NCBI GenBank assembly: GCA_023935145.1
Contig: CM043697.1
Location: 55,199,001-55,263,000 of the forward strand
DNA: 64,000 nt
Reading direction: 5' to 3'
Source of the DNA: Bretschneidera sinensis
Lineage: Eukaryota; Streptophyta; Magnoliopsida; Brassicales; Akaniaceae
A program made the translations under genes and the position numbers. A model generated the notes under the pieces. The model was not told the DNA's origin. It searched no databases and was given only the letters and a program-made list of their open reading frames with translations. Positions 10,359 to 20,943 of the stretch are shown here, piece after piece. Position 1 is the stretch's first letter; each line of letters begins with the position of its first letter.

Positions 10359-11970
10359 GTGATATCAGAGCTACAACAGTGGTATCAGAGCTACAACACT
10401 TAAGAAGAAGCTCAAGGAGGTTCATACTCTAGAATAACAAGTTAATTGCAAAGGTTTTAAGATAAAACCAGAAAAGACTTTGTTCATATATATTCGTTAA
10501 TAAAGAGTTTGTCTCCATAAAAGTGAAAGAGGCTATTATGACAAAATTAAATCTTTGGTTGTAACAAGTTGGATGTCAAGTCTGCATTCTTAAAATGATG
10601 ATTTGCAAGAAGATATTTACATGATACAACTCGGGGGCTTTGGTCAAATAGGACAAGAGAACAAAGTTTGTTAGTTCAGAAGATCACTATAAGGGCTCAA
10701 ACAATCTTCTAAACAAGAAAATTTAAGGTTCTACCAAGTTTTCTGGAATTATAAAATGAAATGAGTATGCTAGATCACTGTGTTTACACTTGGTGGTGTA
10801 AAGATAAGTTAACAATATTATTATAATATTTAGATGATATATTATTAGCTGGTACTTATCAAGACATGATGGATACGACTAAATTATTCTTGGGATCCAA
10901 GTTTGAAATGAAAGACATTGGAAAAACGTCTTATGCTCTAAGAATATGGATTACTAGGGATCAAAAATCAAAATCGTTATACTTGGATCAAGAAAGGTAT
11001 CTAAAAAAAGTGCTAGAGAAATTCAATATGATTAATTGTAAAGCAATAAGCAGACCTGTACTAAAAGGTACTTGTTTAAGCAAAGATATATGCACTAAAG
11101 ATGAAACAGAAAAATAAGAAATGAGTTTAGTCTTATATGCTCACGTAGTAGGGAGTCTCATCTATGCCATGACAAGTAACAAACCAAATATTTATTATGT
11201 TATGAGATTGGTAAGTCGATTTCAAGCCGATCCAGAATGGGCACATTTGCAAGCTGTTAAAATAATTATAAGATACCTAAAAGGAACCATCAAACTAAAT
11301 TTATGTTTCTGTTTAAGTGATTTAGAGATTGTTGGATACACTAGTGCTGACTTCACTAGAGATCAAAATTATAGAAAGTCAAACAGTGAATGTGTTTTTC
11401 TATTTCGTGGAATAACAATATCTTAGGGAAGTGAGAAACAAGGGTGTGTTGCGAAGCACACTATAGAAGTTGAATACAATACATGCAGTACTGCTAATAC
11501 TAGCAGTATAGTTGAAGAGATTTGCAAAAAGTCTCAAGATTGGTATACTAGGTAAAGTGATCAATGTGTTATGTGATAATAAGTCTACCATCTAATTAAT
11601 ATTGAAGAGATTTGCAAAGCACACTATAGAAGCTGAGTATAATGCATACAGTATTGCTAATACTAGTAGTATAGTCGAAGAAATTTACAAAAACTCTCAA
11701 GATTAGTATACCATGTAACATGATCAATGTGTTGTGTGATAATAAATCTACCATATAATTAATAAAGATTAAAGCAAATTAAGTAGCTTCAAAGGAAAAC
11801 ATATTGACTCACATGATCACTATATACAAAATATAGTAGAGAGAGGTGAGATTAAGGTCGACTATATCTCATCTTAGAAGATTGTAGTATACTCTATGAT
11901 AAAGGGGTTGTCTCTGGATAGGTTCAAAGATCATGTGGTCACAATGAGACTCAGAAAGATCCCAAGATAA
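10359..11970 (+). mobile_element. degenerate copia element C (partial pol)
   Basis: Two PBS-like motifs in a 19-bp tandem repeat (10359 and 10378) are followed by badly decayed copia sequence. Reverse transcriptase is recognisable at 10826 (YLDDILLAG) through 11117 (LGSKFEMKDIGKTSYAL; LDQERYLKKVLEKFNM), then the connection and RNase H at 11121-11600. The final motif KGLSLDRFKDHVVTMRL near 11900 resembles the C-terminus of copia polyproteins. This is a different copia family from A and B. Gag, protease and integrase are missing. Confidence 0.75.
11451..11776 (+). repeat. 163-bp tandem duplication in copia C RNase H region
   Basis: The stretch beginning GCGAAGCACACTATAGAAG at 11451 recurs at 11614 as GCAAAGCACACTATAGAAG, and similarity continues across the RNase H coding segment (EAEYNAY ... 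DNKSTI). The copies have diverged by scattered substitutions. Confidence 0.8.
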
Positions 11971-11973
11971 TAA

Positions 11974-13040
11974 GATAATTATGTTGGAAAATAACAGAGT
12001 GTCGTGGTAATAATATAGTTACCCATTACAATGAGAATAGAGTCCACAATGAGTGCATCGATCGAGATAAGGATGAGATCCAAAAAATATGGAATTGATG
12101 CGACTCAGTTTTTGACAGGATTGAAAGGTGAGAGGCCACTAGGGAGCTAAGGAGGTTGGATCATAGTTTATACACTCTAAAGCTCGGATGAAAGAGGTAT
12201 AGAAAGGTTGTTTATTCACTCATGGCTCACGGTGAAAACAAAAGTCGCCAACATAGTATGATAGAATGGAAGAACTCAGTTACTTAAACTAAGGGTTATT
12301 GTAGCTTGTGGAATGCTGCAGGAAAAGGATAAACACCACTGAAATTGCTAAGGATACGAGGGTACGAGCTAGTAAATTCCAACGTATCTGGGAACTTGGT
12401 GTCTTTTGAAATATGGCAAAGTCATTCTATAATATTGTGATGCTTGGACAAAGTGGATCATAGAAATTGACAGGGTGTGACCAGATTTGTGGAAATTGTA
12501 TGCATGTGTAACAAAGGTAATCTGGTGGTTGCACTCTTTAAGAGTGAGGTTGATGTTTTTTCTAACGAGTTACAGCATTAGGAAAATGACTCTATCAACC
12601 CATTTCCCATAGGTTCGAAATTGAGAATATGTTCTCGTGTGTCCAGGTGAAAGTTATAGGCACATTTTATGGTGGACACACCATAATATCATGGGTGTAA
12701 CAACCAGATCATGACTCATGGCTGGAACCTTCTCCACCAAAAGTCACAATCCTTGACAAATAACACAACTCTTATAAGAGTTGTGTCCTTGTTGAAGAGT
12801 CACTAAATGTACCTTTTGGTACACTATAAAAATGACTCTTCTTGTTTGTCCAAATCATTTTTTTATTCTCTGTAATACTAACATATAGAGAGTTAAGGAG
12901 CCTATAGATTGTTAGACTCTTGTATGTGAGATAAACAGTCTCATGACATCAACCATTAATATTCTTGGACCTTCACTCACAATATACATCAAGACATTTT
13001 TAATTCTCTTTAATTATTGTACCGAGGATGATGATAAAGA
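11974..13040 (+). repeat. possible 3' LTR of copia C
   Basis: TGTTGG at 11974 follows directly after the pol terminus, and a CACTATAAAAATG promoter-like motif lies near 12822. No second copy is available to set the boundaries and no clear CA end was found, so the limits are approximate. Confidence 0.3.
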
Positions 13041-14444
13041 ATCTTTGATTTTTTTCTATTTCTACCTAAAGAACTCAACCCTTTGATGACTTACTGTTCA
13101 CCTGTATAACTTTCTTCGACAATTTTTCCATCCTATGCTTGGCTTTATCCTGCGCTTTGAATTGATTTCCTTAATCTCTTATCAACCGAGGAGTCATCAG
13201 AACTAGTAGTATCCAAAGCATTGTGTGACTCATCACTTTCACTTGACTTGAAGTTGACGATGATGACCCACTATCTGTTTTAGACTTAGATTCATCATCA
13301 CCAAAATTTTCTATCCTAGAATTATGTTCACTATTTTGTTAACGAAATCCTAGAATGGTTCTTTGTTCTTGCCCATTTTAGGGTATTTTGTAGTCACGGT
13401 TTTCTTGGCAACTCACTTTTGCTTCATTATTTTTTTCACTAATTACTAACAACCAACAAGATATAATGGCACACAAGGTTGCTTCAGATATCAAGATTCT
13501 CAATCAGCAATCCTACATAAGAAATGAAAATATGTTAAAATTAGTTACATTTTTCAATGGTAAAAGAAACTTAGGATTAACTTAGAACCCAATCACATAA
13601 AGCTATGGATCAATTGCCTCATAGATATAAGACAAAGAAAAGAAAAAATCTGCATATAAATTGAACCTTAATTAAGTAGGTCAAAAACAACACTGTAAAA
13701 AGCTAAGCTTCTAAAACTAAACATTTGTTGCCTAATTGAAGCTTTTAAAAGAAATTAATCTTAAAAATAAGTTCTATAAATCACACTATGCAACTGAATT
13801 CTGAATAGGAAACAAAAGGAGTTTGATACTCTACATTAAAGCACTTAAACGTAAGGCAAAATAAGAAAAATGTGTGTTTCACTTTGATTCTCAGTGTATT
13901 AGTTTTATTCTTTTAGTAAAAAAAAAATGTAAGAGCTAAATAGCTCTTTCAACTAAACCCAAAAATAAATGCACAATAATTTAACCTAAACACTTTTCTT
14001 ATTTTCTTTAAGCCCTAAAAACCTCTTTAAAATATTAAAAAATATGTCATTATATGGGATTTGATGACTTTTTTTTTTTTTTTTACAATGTGTTTGGGGT
14101 TGAGATTATTGGTGGGGAAGGGAAAGAAGAGAATTAAGTATCATACCATAGTTTATGAGCTTTTTTTAATAGGCAAGGGATTGGAGGAGATTTATCCCCT
14201 CAAATCCTTATTTTTAATAATTCCCAATTTGTGGGATATAGAAAGGAAGATGATTGAACATTATTGTTAAATATTGTGTAATTTCAATTTTACATTTTCT
14301 TTAGTCGTTTACAATTTATAAGGAAAAATATACTCGTATAACAACTTACCTTTCTCTCTTATTCTCTTTGGCACAAATTAAAAGTAATTTTCTATTAAAT
14401 AACAGCAAAATAAAAAATTGGGGGTTTGATTCTATTCCCTTAAA

Positions 14445-14483
<39 letters not shown>

Positions 14484-14826
14484 TCAACTTGAATTTCATA
14501 TTTGTATAATTGTTGGAAGGTGTCAAAAGGTATGAGAAAGAGATTTTGGAAGTATGTGGGTAGAAGATTCTTTAGGAAATTGCTGACTTGATCTTGTTTG
14601 GATGACCGAACTCTAATTTAGGTCTAAAAAACCCATTTTATGTTGCAATTTGGGTCCCATGAGGGTCCAAAGACACATTGTGAAATATTGTATGGCTTTA
14701 GAGAGCAGAGTTTTCTTATATATAGTTGATATATATGTTATTTTATTTAGACATTGATGAATAGAAATTGGTATTGATATGAGTTGGACTCTGGTTCCTT
14801 ATTGTGCTTTGGCCAACCATATGGTC
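13041..14826. other. gene-free AT-rich interval
   Basis: No convincing gene. A serine/acidic-rich translation is visible on the minus strand at about 13190-13340 (NFGDDESKSKTDSGSSSS), but it is short, broken by stops and not assignable. A TA microsatellite occupies 14448-14481. Confidence 0.5.
14448..14481. repeat. TA dinucleotide microsatellite
   Basis: Uninterrupted TA run of about 34 bp in AT-rich intergenic DNA. Confidence 0.9.
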
Positions 14827-14942
14827 ATGTTTGGGTTTGTATTTAAGTTAGCTTAAATTGGTTCAAGAAAAAATTTTTCTTAATGCTTTGAACCAATTTA
14901 AGCTAACCTTCATTAAGTTAACTTAAATACAAACCCAAACAT
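14827..14942. repeat. foldback inverted repeat
   Basis: A 40-nt left arm starting ATGTTTGGGTTTGTATTTAA (14827-14866) is perfectly complementary to the right arm (14888-14942), except for a 15-nt insertion in the middle of the right arm. The loop is about 20 nt. No target duplication is obvious. It could be a foldback or MITE-like element or a hairpin left by a small inversion duplication. Confidence 0.75.
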
Positions 14943-15689
14943 CTTTTATAATGGCTAGGTTTGCTGAAGTAATCTTTTATTAAAAGCTATAAAGAAAAAC
15001 ACTAAGGATGGAAAATAATTCAGATGAGGTTTTTAGGCCATATGTAGATAGAGGAAAGAAAGTTAAAAAGTTTTGCTTCTTGTTATATGACTAATTGCTT
15101 GTTCTATAACAACCCAAAAAGCACTATGTACCCTGGTCGATCCAGAAGAAAGATAGGTGTTAGAAAAAAAATTATTACTATTTGAGATAAAAGACGAGTT
15201 TGGTTTAATTATCGAGAATATGATTTAAAAATTGATGCTTTTCGATTGATAAGAAATGTGATTTTGGGCCCCTTTTGAAAAGCTAAGAAGTCTACTTGCA
15301 AACTCATCGATTTTCATGGCCGAAAGTTTTGTAGGTCATATTTTTATGCTCAAATAACTCGTGTAAGATTTTACATAAAATTATAGACAAGTCTTCTACA
15401 TGATACAACAAAGCTCAAACAAGTTGTTTTTGTATATAAATTTAAATGGCTCACCACTAGACATATAGTTGTATACTAAATTGTATAACACTATTGAACT
15501 CTTCTGTATGAGTCCTTTTAAGACTATATATCTTTCTTATGTGGGATACAAGACTCTCACAATATTACAACCTATCTCAACAAACCCTGACTACACTTAT
15601 CTTGTTCAAATGATAATACTATGCATCTGAGAAACTATCTTTTGATTTAAATTTTTGTTAGTATAAGTACTTTAGAGCTATAATGAAGT
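14943..15689. other. gene-free interval
   Basis: AT-rich, with stops in all frames. I see no recognisable gene or repeat. Confidence 0.5.
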
Positions 15690-15960
15690 TTTTTTTAAAA
15701 TAAATATGATGAACTTTATTCAAACTGGAATAAGAGCATAAATATCTATAGCAAGTTGAGAAACTAAAAATTGGGGAGGAGTTCCAATCCTGCTCTTACA
15801 ATGGGAAATCGATAAAGCAGTATGTGCAAGCTTGTGTGTCACACCACTACATCTTCTAGGAACATAATGAAAAGAGAAATTAGAAAATTGGGAAGCTAGA
15901 ACATGTATGATGAAGTTTATTAGTGTCCTTAGATTAAATCAAAACTTCTTATATTAGAAC
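15690..15960 (-). mobile_element. LINE 3'-end fragment (RNase H domain)
   Basis: The minus strand translates to FHYVPRRCSGVTHKLAHTAL around 15880-15800. It resembles the end of the RNase H domain in plant L1-type LINEs (a V-P-R/hydrophilic/AH-LA-A pattern). It is followed on the same strand by an AATAAA (about 15716) and an A-rich run (15688-15700), as expected for a LINE 3' end. Only about 90 residues remain, with stops. Confidence 0.5.
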
Positions 15961-16296
15961 CGAAAATACCACACCTATAATATTATCCAGTTGGTACAAG
16001 GTTTTTTTAACTAGCTTTAGCACTAACATGGTCATGTTCTAATCTTGGTTCTCATGAATATTTACAAAGGAAACCCTTTAAAACTTTTGTTGGAAATGAC
16101 ACCACTTCCATATTCATATAGTTGGATTTTTTTTATATTTAACTACACTAAGAGTTTTCACTCATTCTTTATCACTCATTAAACACTAGCAATGACAATC
16201 ATATAATAGAGTTTTAAAATCAGTACTTACTCAAGACACATATCAATAACTTATTATTACCTATTAAACTCTAAAAATGAGATTTTTTTTCTAAGT
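15961..16296. other. gene-free interval before Tat-1
   Basis: AT-rich. Nothing recognised. The sharp change to GC-richer coding-like sequence at about 16297 is the truncation edge of Tat-1. Confidence 0.5.
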
Positions 16297-18460
16297 TAGA
16301 GTTTGGTTCCCATTGCATGGTCAGCCTCCGATATGCTCGAGATCAATCCTGATGTCTTCGTGGACCGGTTAAATGTGGACCCAAACCAAAAGCTAGTCAC
16401 TCAGAAGAAAAGGTCATTTGCCCCCGAATGACAAATCACCCTCAAGATCGAAGTTGATAAACTCCTCGTAGCTAATTTCATTTGGAAGGTAGACTACCCC
16501 GACTGGGTGTCTAATGTAGTGATGGTCAAAAAACCCAACAACAAGTGAAAAATTTGCATTGACTTCACAAACCTAAACAAAGTCTGTCCAAAAGATAGTT
16601 TTCTCCTACCGCGGATAGATCAGCTAGTTGACGCCACCTCAAGGTATGAGCTTCTCAATTTCATGGATGCCTACTATGGTTATAATAAGGTCCTTATACA
16701 TGAGCCCAACCAGGAAGAATCAGCTTTCATCACTGGTACTCCTACAAGGTTATGCCTTTCGGACTTAAAAATTCCGGGGCAACCTATCAAAAACTGGTGA
16801 ACAAGATCTTCCACGAGTAGATCGGGAAAAACATGGAAGTTTACGTAGATGATCTGTTGGTGAAAAGCACCGAGGCCGAGGACTACTACTCTGACCTGGA
16901 GGAAGCCTTCGAAATATTTTACACTACCAGATAAAGCTTAACCCAACAAAATGCACATTCGGAATCACTAGAGGGAAGTTCCTCAGCTTTATAGTCACTT
17001 AAAGAGGAATAAAAGGTAACCCAAAAAAGATTGAGGCCATCTTAAATATGACTCATCCCCGGACAATAAAAAAAAGTGCAAAAGCTAACCGGATGTGTAG
17101 CAGCACTCAGCCGTTTCATGTCAAAATCTATAGAGAAATCTTTTCCCTTCTTCAAAGCTATCAAGAAGGTAATGGCTTTATTTTGACTGAAGACTGCTAG
17201 GAAGCCTTTGAAGAGTTGAAGGAGTATTTAAGCTATCCTCTACTTTTGACCAAGCCTGTTACGGGAGGGTGGATTCTTTTTTTTATCTGTAGATCAGGCA
17301 AGAAGTAGTGGACTCTATCTTAATCCGGGAAGATATTAGTATCTAAAAACTCGTATACTATGTTTGCAAAGTTCTCCATCATGCAGAAGTAAGATACCTC
17401 CCAATAGAGAAGATGGCATATGCTCTCTTAATTTCAGCTCGGAAGATCCGACCATATTTCCAAGCACACACCATCATCCTCTTAACAGACCAGCCACTAA
17501 GACAAGTACTTCATAGATCAGATATTTCGGGCAGGATGGTCAACTGGTCTATAGACCTTGGATAATTCGATATCTAGTATAACCTTTGAAAGACCATTGA
17601 GGCTTAAACCCTCGCAGACTTTATCATAGAAACAACGCTCTATGAGTATCCAATCAAAGCAACAGAATCGGAGATAGTCGAAAAAACTCTGCAATGGACT
17701 CTCCATGTAGATGGCTCATCTAGCAATGCTGGAAGTGGGGCATGACTCATCCTTTGTATCCTTAATGGGTTCACCATTGAATATACTTTAAGGTTCAAGT
17801 TCAAAGCTTCCAACAATGAGGCCGGGTATGAGGATTTACTTGCCAAGATAAAACTAGCGAAAGCAATGGCCGCTGAAGCCTTGGACACCTATAGCGACTC
17901 GCAGTTAGTAATAAACCAGATGAACGGCGAATTTGAAGCCAAAGGCGAGAGGATCGCTCAGTATCTCAAGAAGGACAAAGAACTTGTCACTGCATTCAAA
18001 ATATTCTTAATAACGTAGGTTCCTCGGATAAAGAATTTGAAAGCTGATGCTTTGGCCCGACTTGCCTCCTCTCGACATACCGAGCTTACCTATGCCATTT
18101 ACCTCGAGACTCTCATCAGCCCAAGAATTGATGAAGTACCTATCTTGCTATTAACCGAGCGAGAGTCATGGGTAGACCCAATCCTTCGGTATTTATGAGA
18201 TTGTCAACTCCCTGAGCAAAAGAATGAAGCTAAAAAACTTTTCTCCCGCGCTTCGTGGTATGCAATTATGGATGGACAGTTGAACAAAAAAAGCTTCACC
18301 ACACCTTATTTGAAATGTCTTGGGCCTACTGAAGTCGACTATGCTCTTCAAGAAGTTCACAAAGAAATATACGGAAACCACCTCGAAAGCCAAACATTGG
18401 TATTCAAGATACTTCGTCAATGATACTATTGGCCCAAGATGCAGAAGATGCCATGGAACT
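16297..18460 (+). pseudogene. Tat-1 pol remnant (RT, RNase H, second RNase H, integrase start)
   Basis: Reverse transcriptase begins at AWSASDMLEINP and shows KICIDFTNLNKVCPKDSF and the catalytic MEVYVDDLLVKS near 16832. RNase H covers about 17200-17600. From 17698 the reading WTLHVDGSSSNAGSGA ... KFKASNNEA ... SDSQLVINQMNGEF is the additional RNase H that characterises the Tat lineage, ending near 18070 (ADALARLASS). A zinc-finger-like integrase start (EVHKEIYGNHL ... YYWPKMQK) ends at about 18455, where the catalytic core is deleted. Many stops and frameshifts. Confidence 0.85.
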
Positions 18461-18806
18461 AGTTAAGAAATTTGTTAATGAAAGAAAATTTTGTTTTCAC
18501 AACATCCTACTCATGGGCTAAGACAGGTTCCTCCAGCACTAAGATTAAGGCCCAAGACCTTTACCCTTCGGACTCCCTCACCAGTAAAGTAAAAATTGCA
18601 TAAGGTAATAAATGGGAAATATAATAGTTTTATTAATAAGAAATGAGTTTACAAGTCAAAAGAGGCACTACTGACCTCAACCAAAAAAAAATTTACAAGT
18701 ACTCAAAGGTCGGCCTCTCTATCAAGCGCAACCTCCTCCACAGCACCGCTCAGTCGGGTCTGCACCTCCTCATCTTCTCCTACCTAGGTCTCCTCCGTGC
18801 CAGCAC

Positions 18807-20845
18807 CATAATACCCGTGTTATTAAAATATTGGTAAAGAAGTAATTTGATAAATATGATATGGAATTAAAATAATATATACATCAAAGGTTTATTATAG
18901 GAATAAAATAATTATTTTGAAAAAAGACCTGGACATGTGATGGTATTGATATAAAGAAAAAGAAAAAAAAAGAAAAAGGAAAAAAAAAGGTGTCTACACC
19001 TGGATGCCCTTGTGTAGCCTTTGCCTTACATGCATTGTGCTTGCAAGACAACACACACACGGATTGGGCAGACACTAAGTATTTATACACACACACATAC
19101 ATATTTAGTTTTTCCTTTATTTATTCATTACTTACCAAATCCTGTTTGGTTTTCTCCTTTCCTCAATTCAAACTACTTTATTTTTTTAAACACAAGGGGA
19201 CTGAAAGAAAGGTTGAAAGAGTAAACTTTTGAAGGGGTTTACGGGAGAATTTTATAGAGAGGCATGGGAAGCTCTAAGAAAAACAAAGGTAATAAAATGA
19301 ATTTTATTTTTGAAATTTAGCATACATGATTTCCTGGAATTCAAAGTGGGAATTTTCAAAGGGTGGGAATTATGGAAGAATTGAAGAAAAATTAGAAATT
19401 TTAATATAAATATTATGTCAGGTGTTGACGATCATCAACTGGGGGAAATTGCTGAGAGGAGAAGGAAAGATATGGAGGTGATCCATGGGTAGCTCTAAGT
19501 GCTACGTGGTGAGTTAGATTTACTTTTAAGTAATCAAGATAAATATAAAATATCTAGTGATAATATTAGAATAAATTATTAACTTATACTTTGGTATAGA
19601 TGAAAGTTTGTTGATAGGAATAGTGGATGTGTAGAGAATTATTTTATAAGAAATAATATTATTGGAATAATGAGTTGATTTAATAATAAAGGTGATAAGT
19701 GAAATTCTTGATGAGCTATGGTTGATGATTTGTTTTGATTTATGAGGAGAGGAAATTTAGTGGATCTTGACGAGCTATGGTTGATGATTTGATATGATTT
19801 ATGTGGAGAGGAATTTAATGGAATTTTTTTAAATAATAATTTGAGAATAATCAGGATAGCTAGTTTAAATATCTGAATAAATGCTTGTTTTTATTTTATT
19901 ATTCATATCATTATTCATATCATTATTCATATGCATATGCATGAAATAAAAGATCCAGAAGGGCAGCCGGTCTAAATGAAAACAATGACAGCCGGTATAT
20001 GTTGGAAATAAAAGAACTAAGAGGGCAACCGATCTAAATGAGAATCAAAAAACCGGGAAGGCAGCCGGTCTAAATGAGAATGAAATAACCGAGAAAGTAG
20101 CCGGTCTAAGATAAAAACATGTCGACATGTGGGAAGATGTACCCAATAATAATAACATTTAACTTCACGCATTGCATTTGCTTTGAATATTAATTGTTAT
20201 TGCTTGATATGTTAAAGTGCTATTTATGATTGTAAATCTATTGATAGAGGAATAAGTCTCACAAAGAGACAAATATGCTAAGGAAGAAATATGGAAATAT
20301 GTCTGATGAGTAACTTAAGAAAAGATTTTGTAATAGAGGAATTATGGAATTGAGTAGTGATTATAGAATATTGTTATTGAATTATTTGAGGAAAAAGATG
20401 AATGAATATCGGAATAATTTTTAAGAATTGAATTATAAGATGTAACTGGGATTATAAAATTGAATACTTCTAGTAAACTTAATTCACTAAGCTTGTGAAG
20501 CTCACTTTTCATTGTACAATGATTTCAGGTTGTAGGCAGGATAGATAGTTTGGTGAGTTGAGGTTCAGATGAAATCATTTTTTGTAAGCCACGTATGTGT
20601 CCACAACCTCAAACTGATGAGAAAATAAAATAAAAATTTACTTGTAAATATTCATGCATATTACGTTGTATAAAATGCTTAAGTCAAGATCAGAATGATG
20701 TATCTCCCTTATTGAGGGTTGAAGATTAATGAAAAAAAATATTCTATTGGTATTATTTTTCTTATTGCATAAATGTGTCGTACTGAGATTTTCAAAATGT
20801 GACAACACCGTCTTGGGGGTGGCCAACCCGGGATGGGTCGTTACA
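18807..20845 (+). repeat. 5' LTR of Tekay-1
   Basis: 2039 bp; starts CATAATACCCG where the 3' LTR has TGTAATACCCG (terminal TG mutated to CA) and ends GGTCGTTACA. It contains an A/G-rich tract near 18955 and a minisatellite at 19942-20112. Confidence 0.9.
19942..20112 (+). repeat. LTR minisatellite (CAGCCGGTCTAAATGA units)
   Basis: About five imperfect units of roughly 37-40 bp around GGCAGCCGGTCTAAATGA. The other three Tekay LTRs carry the same repeat with different copy numbers (26329-26455, 33128-33236, 41420-41605). Confidence 0.8.
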
Positions 20846-20943
20846 ATTTTAGTATCAGAGCATTAGGTTTTATGATTCTATAGACTGCATAAAAAGTAAG
20901 AAAATGGAAGATTAAAATAAATTATATTTTAATAGTCTGAGGA

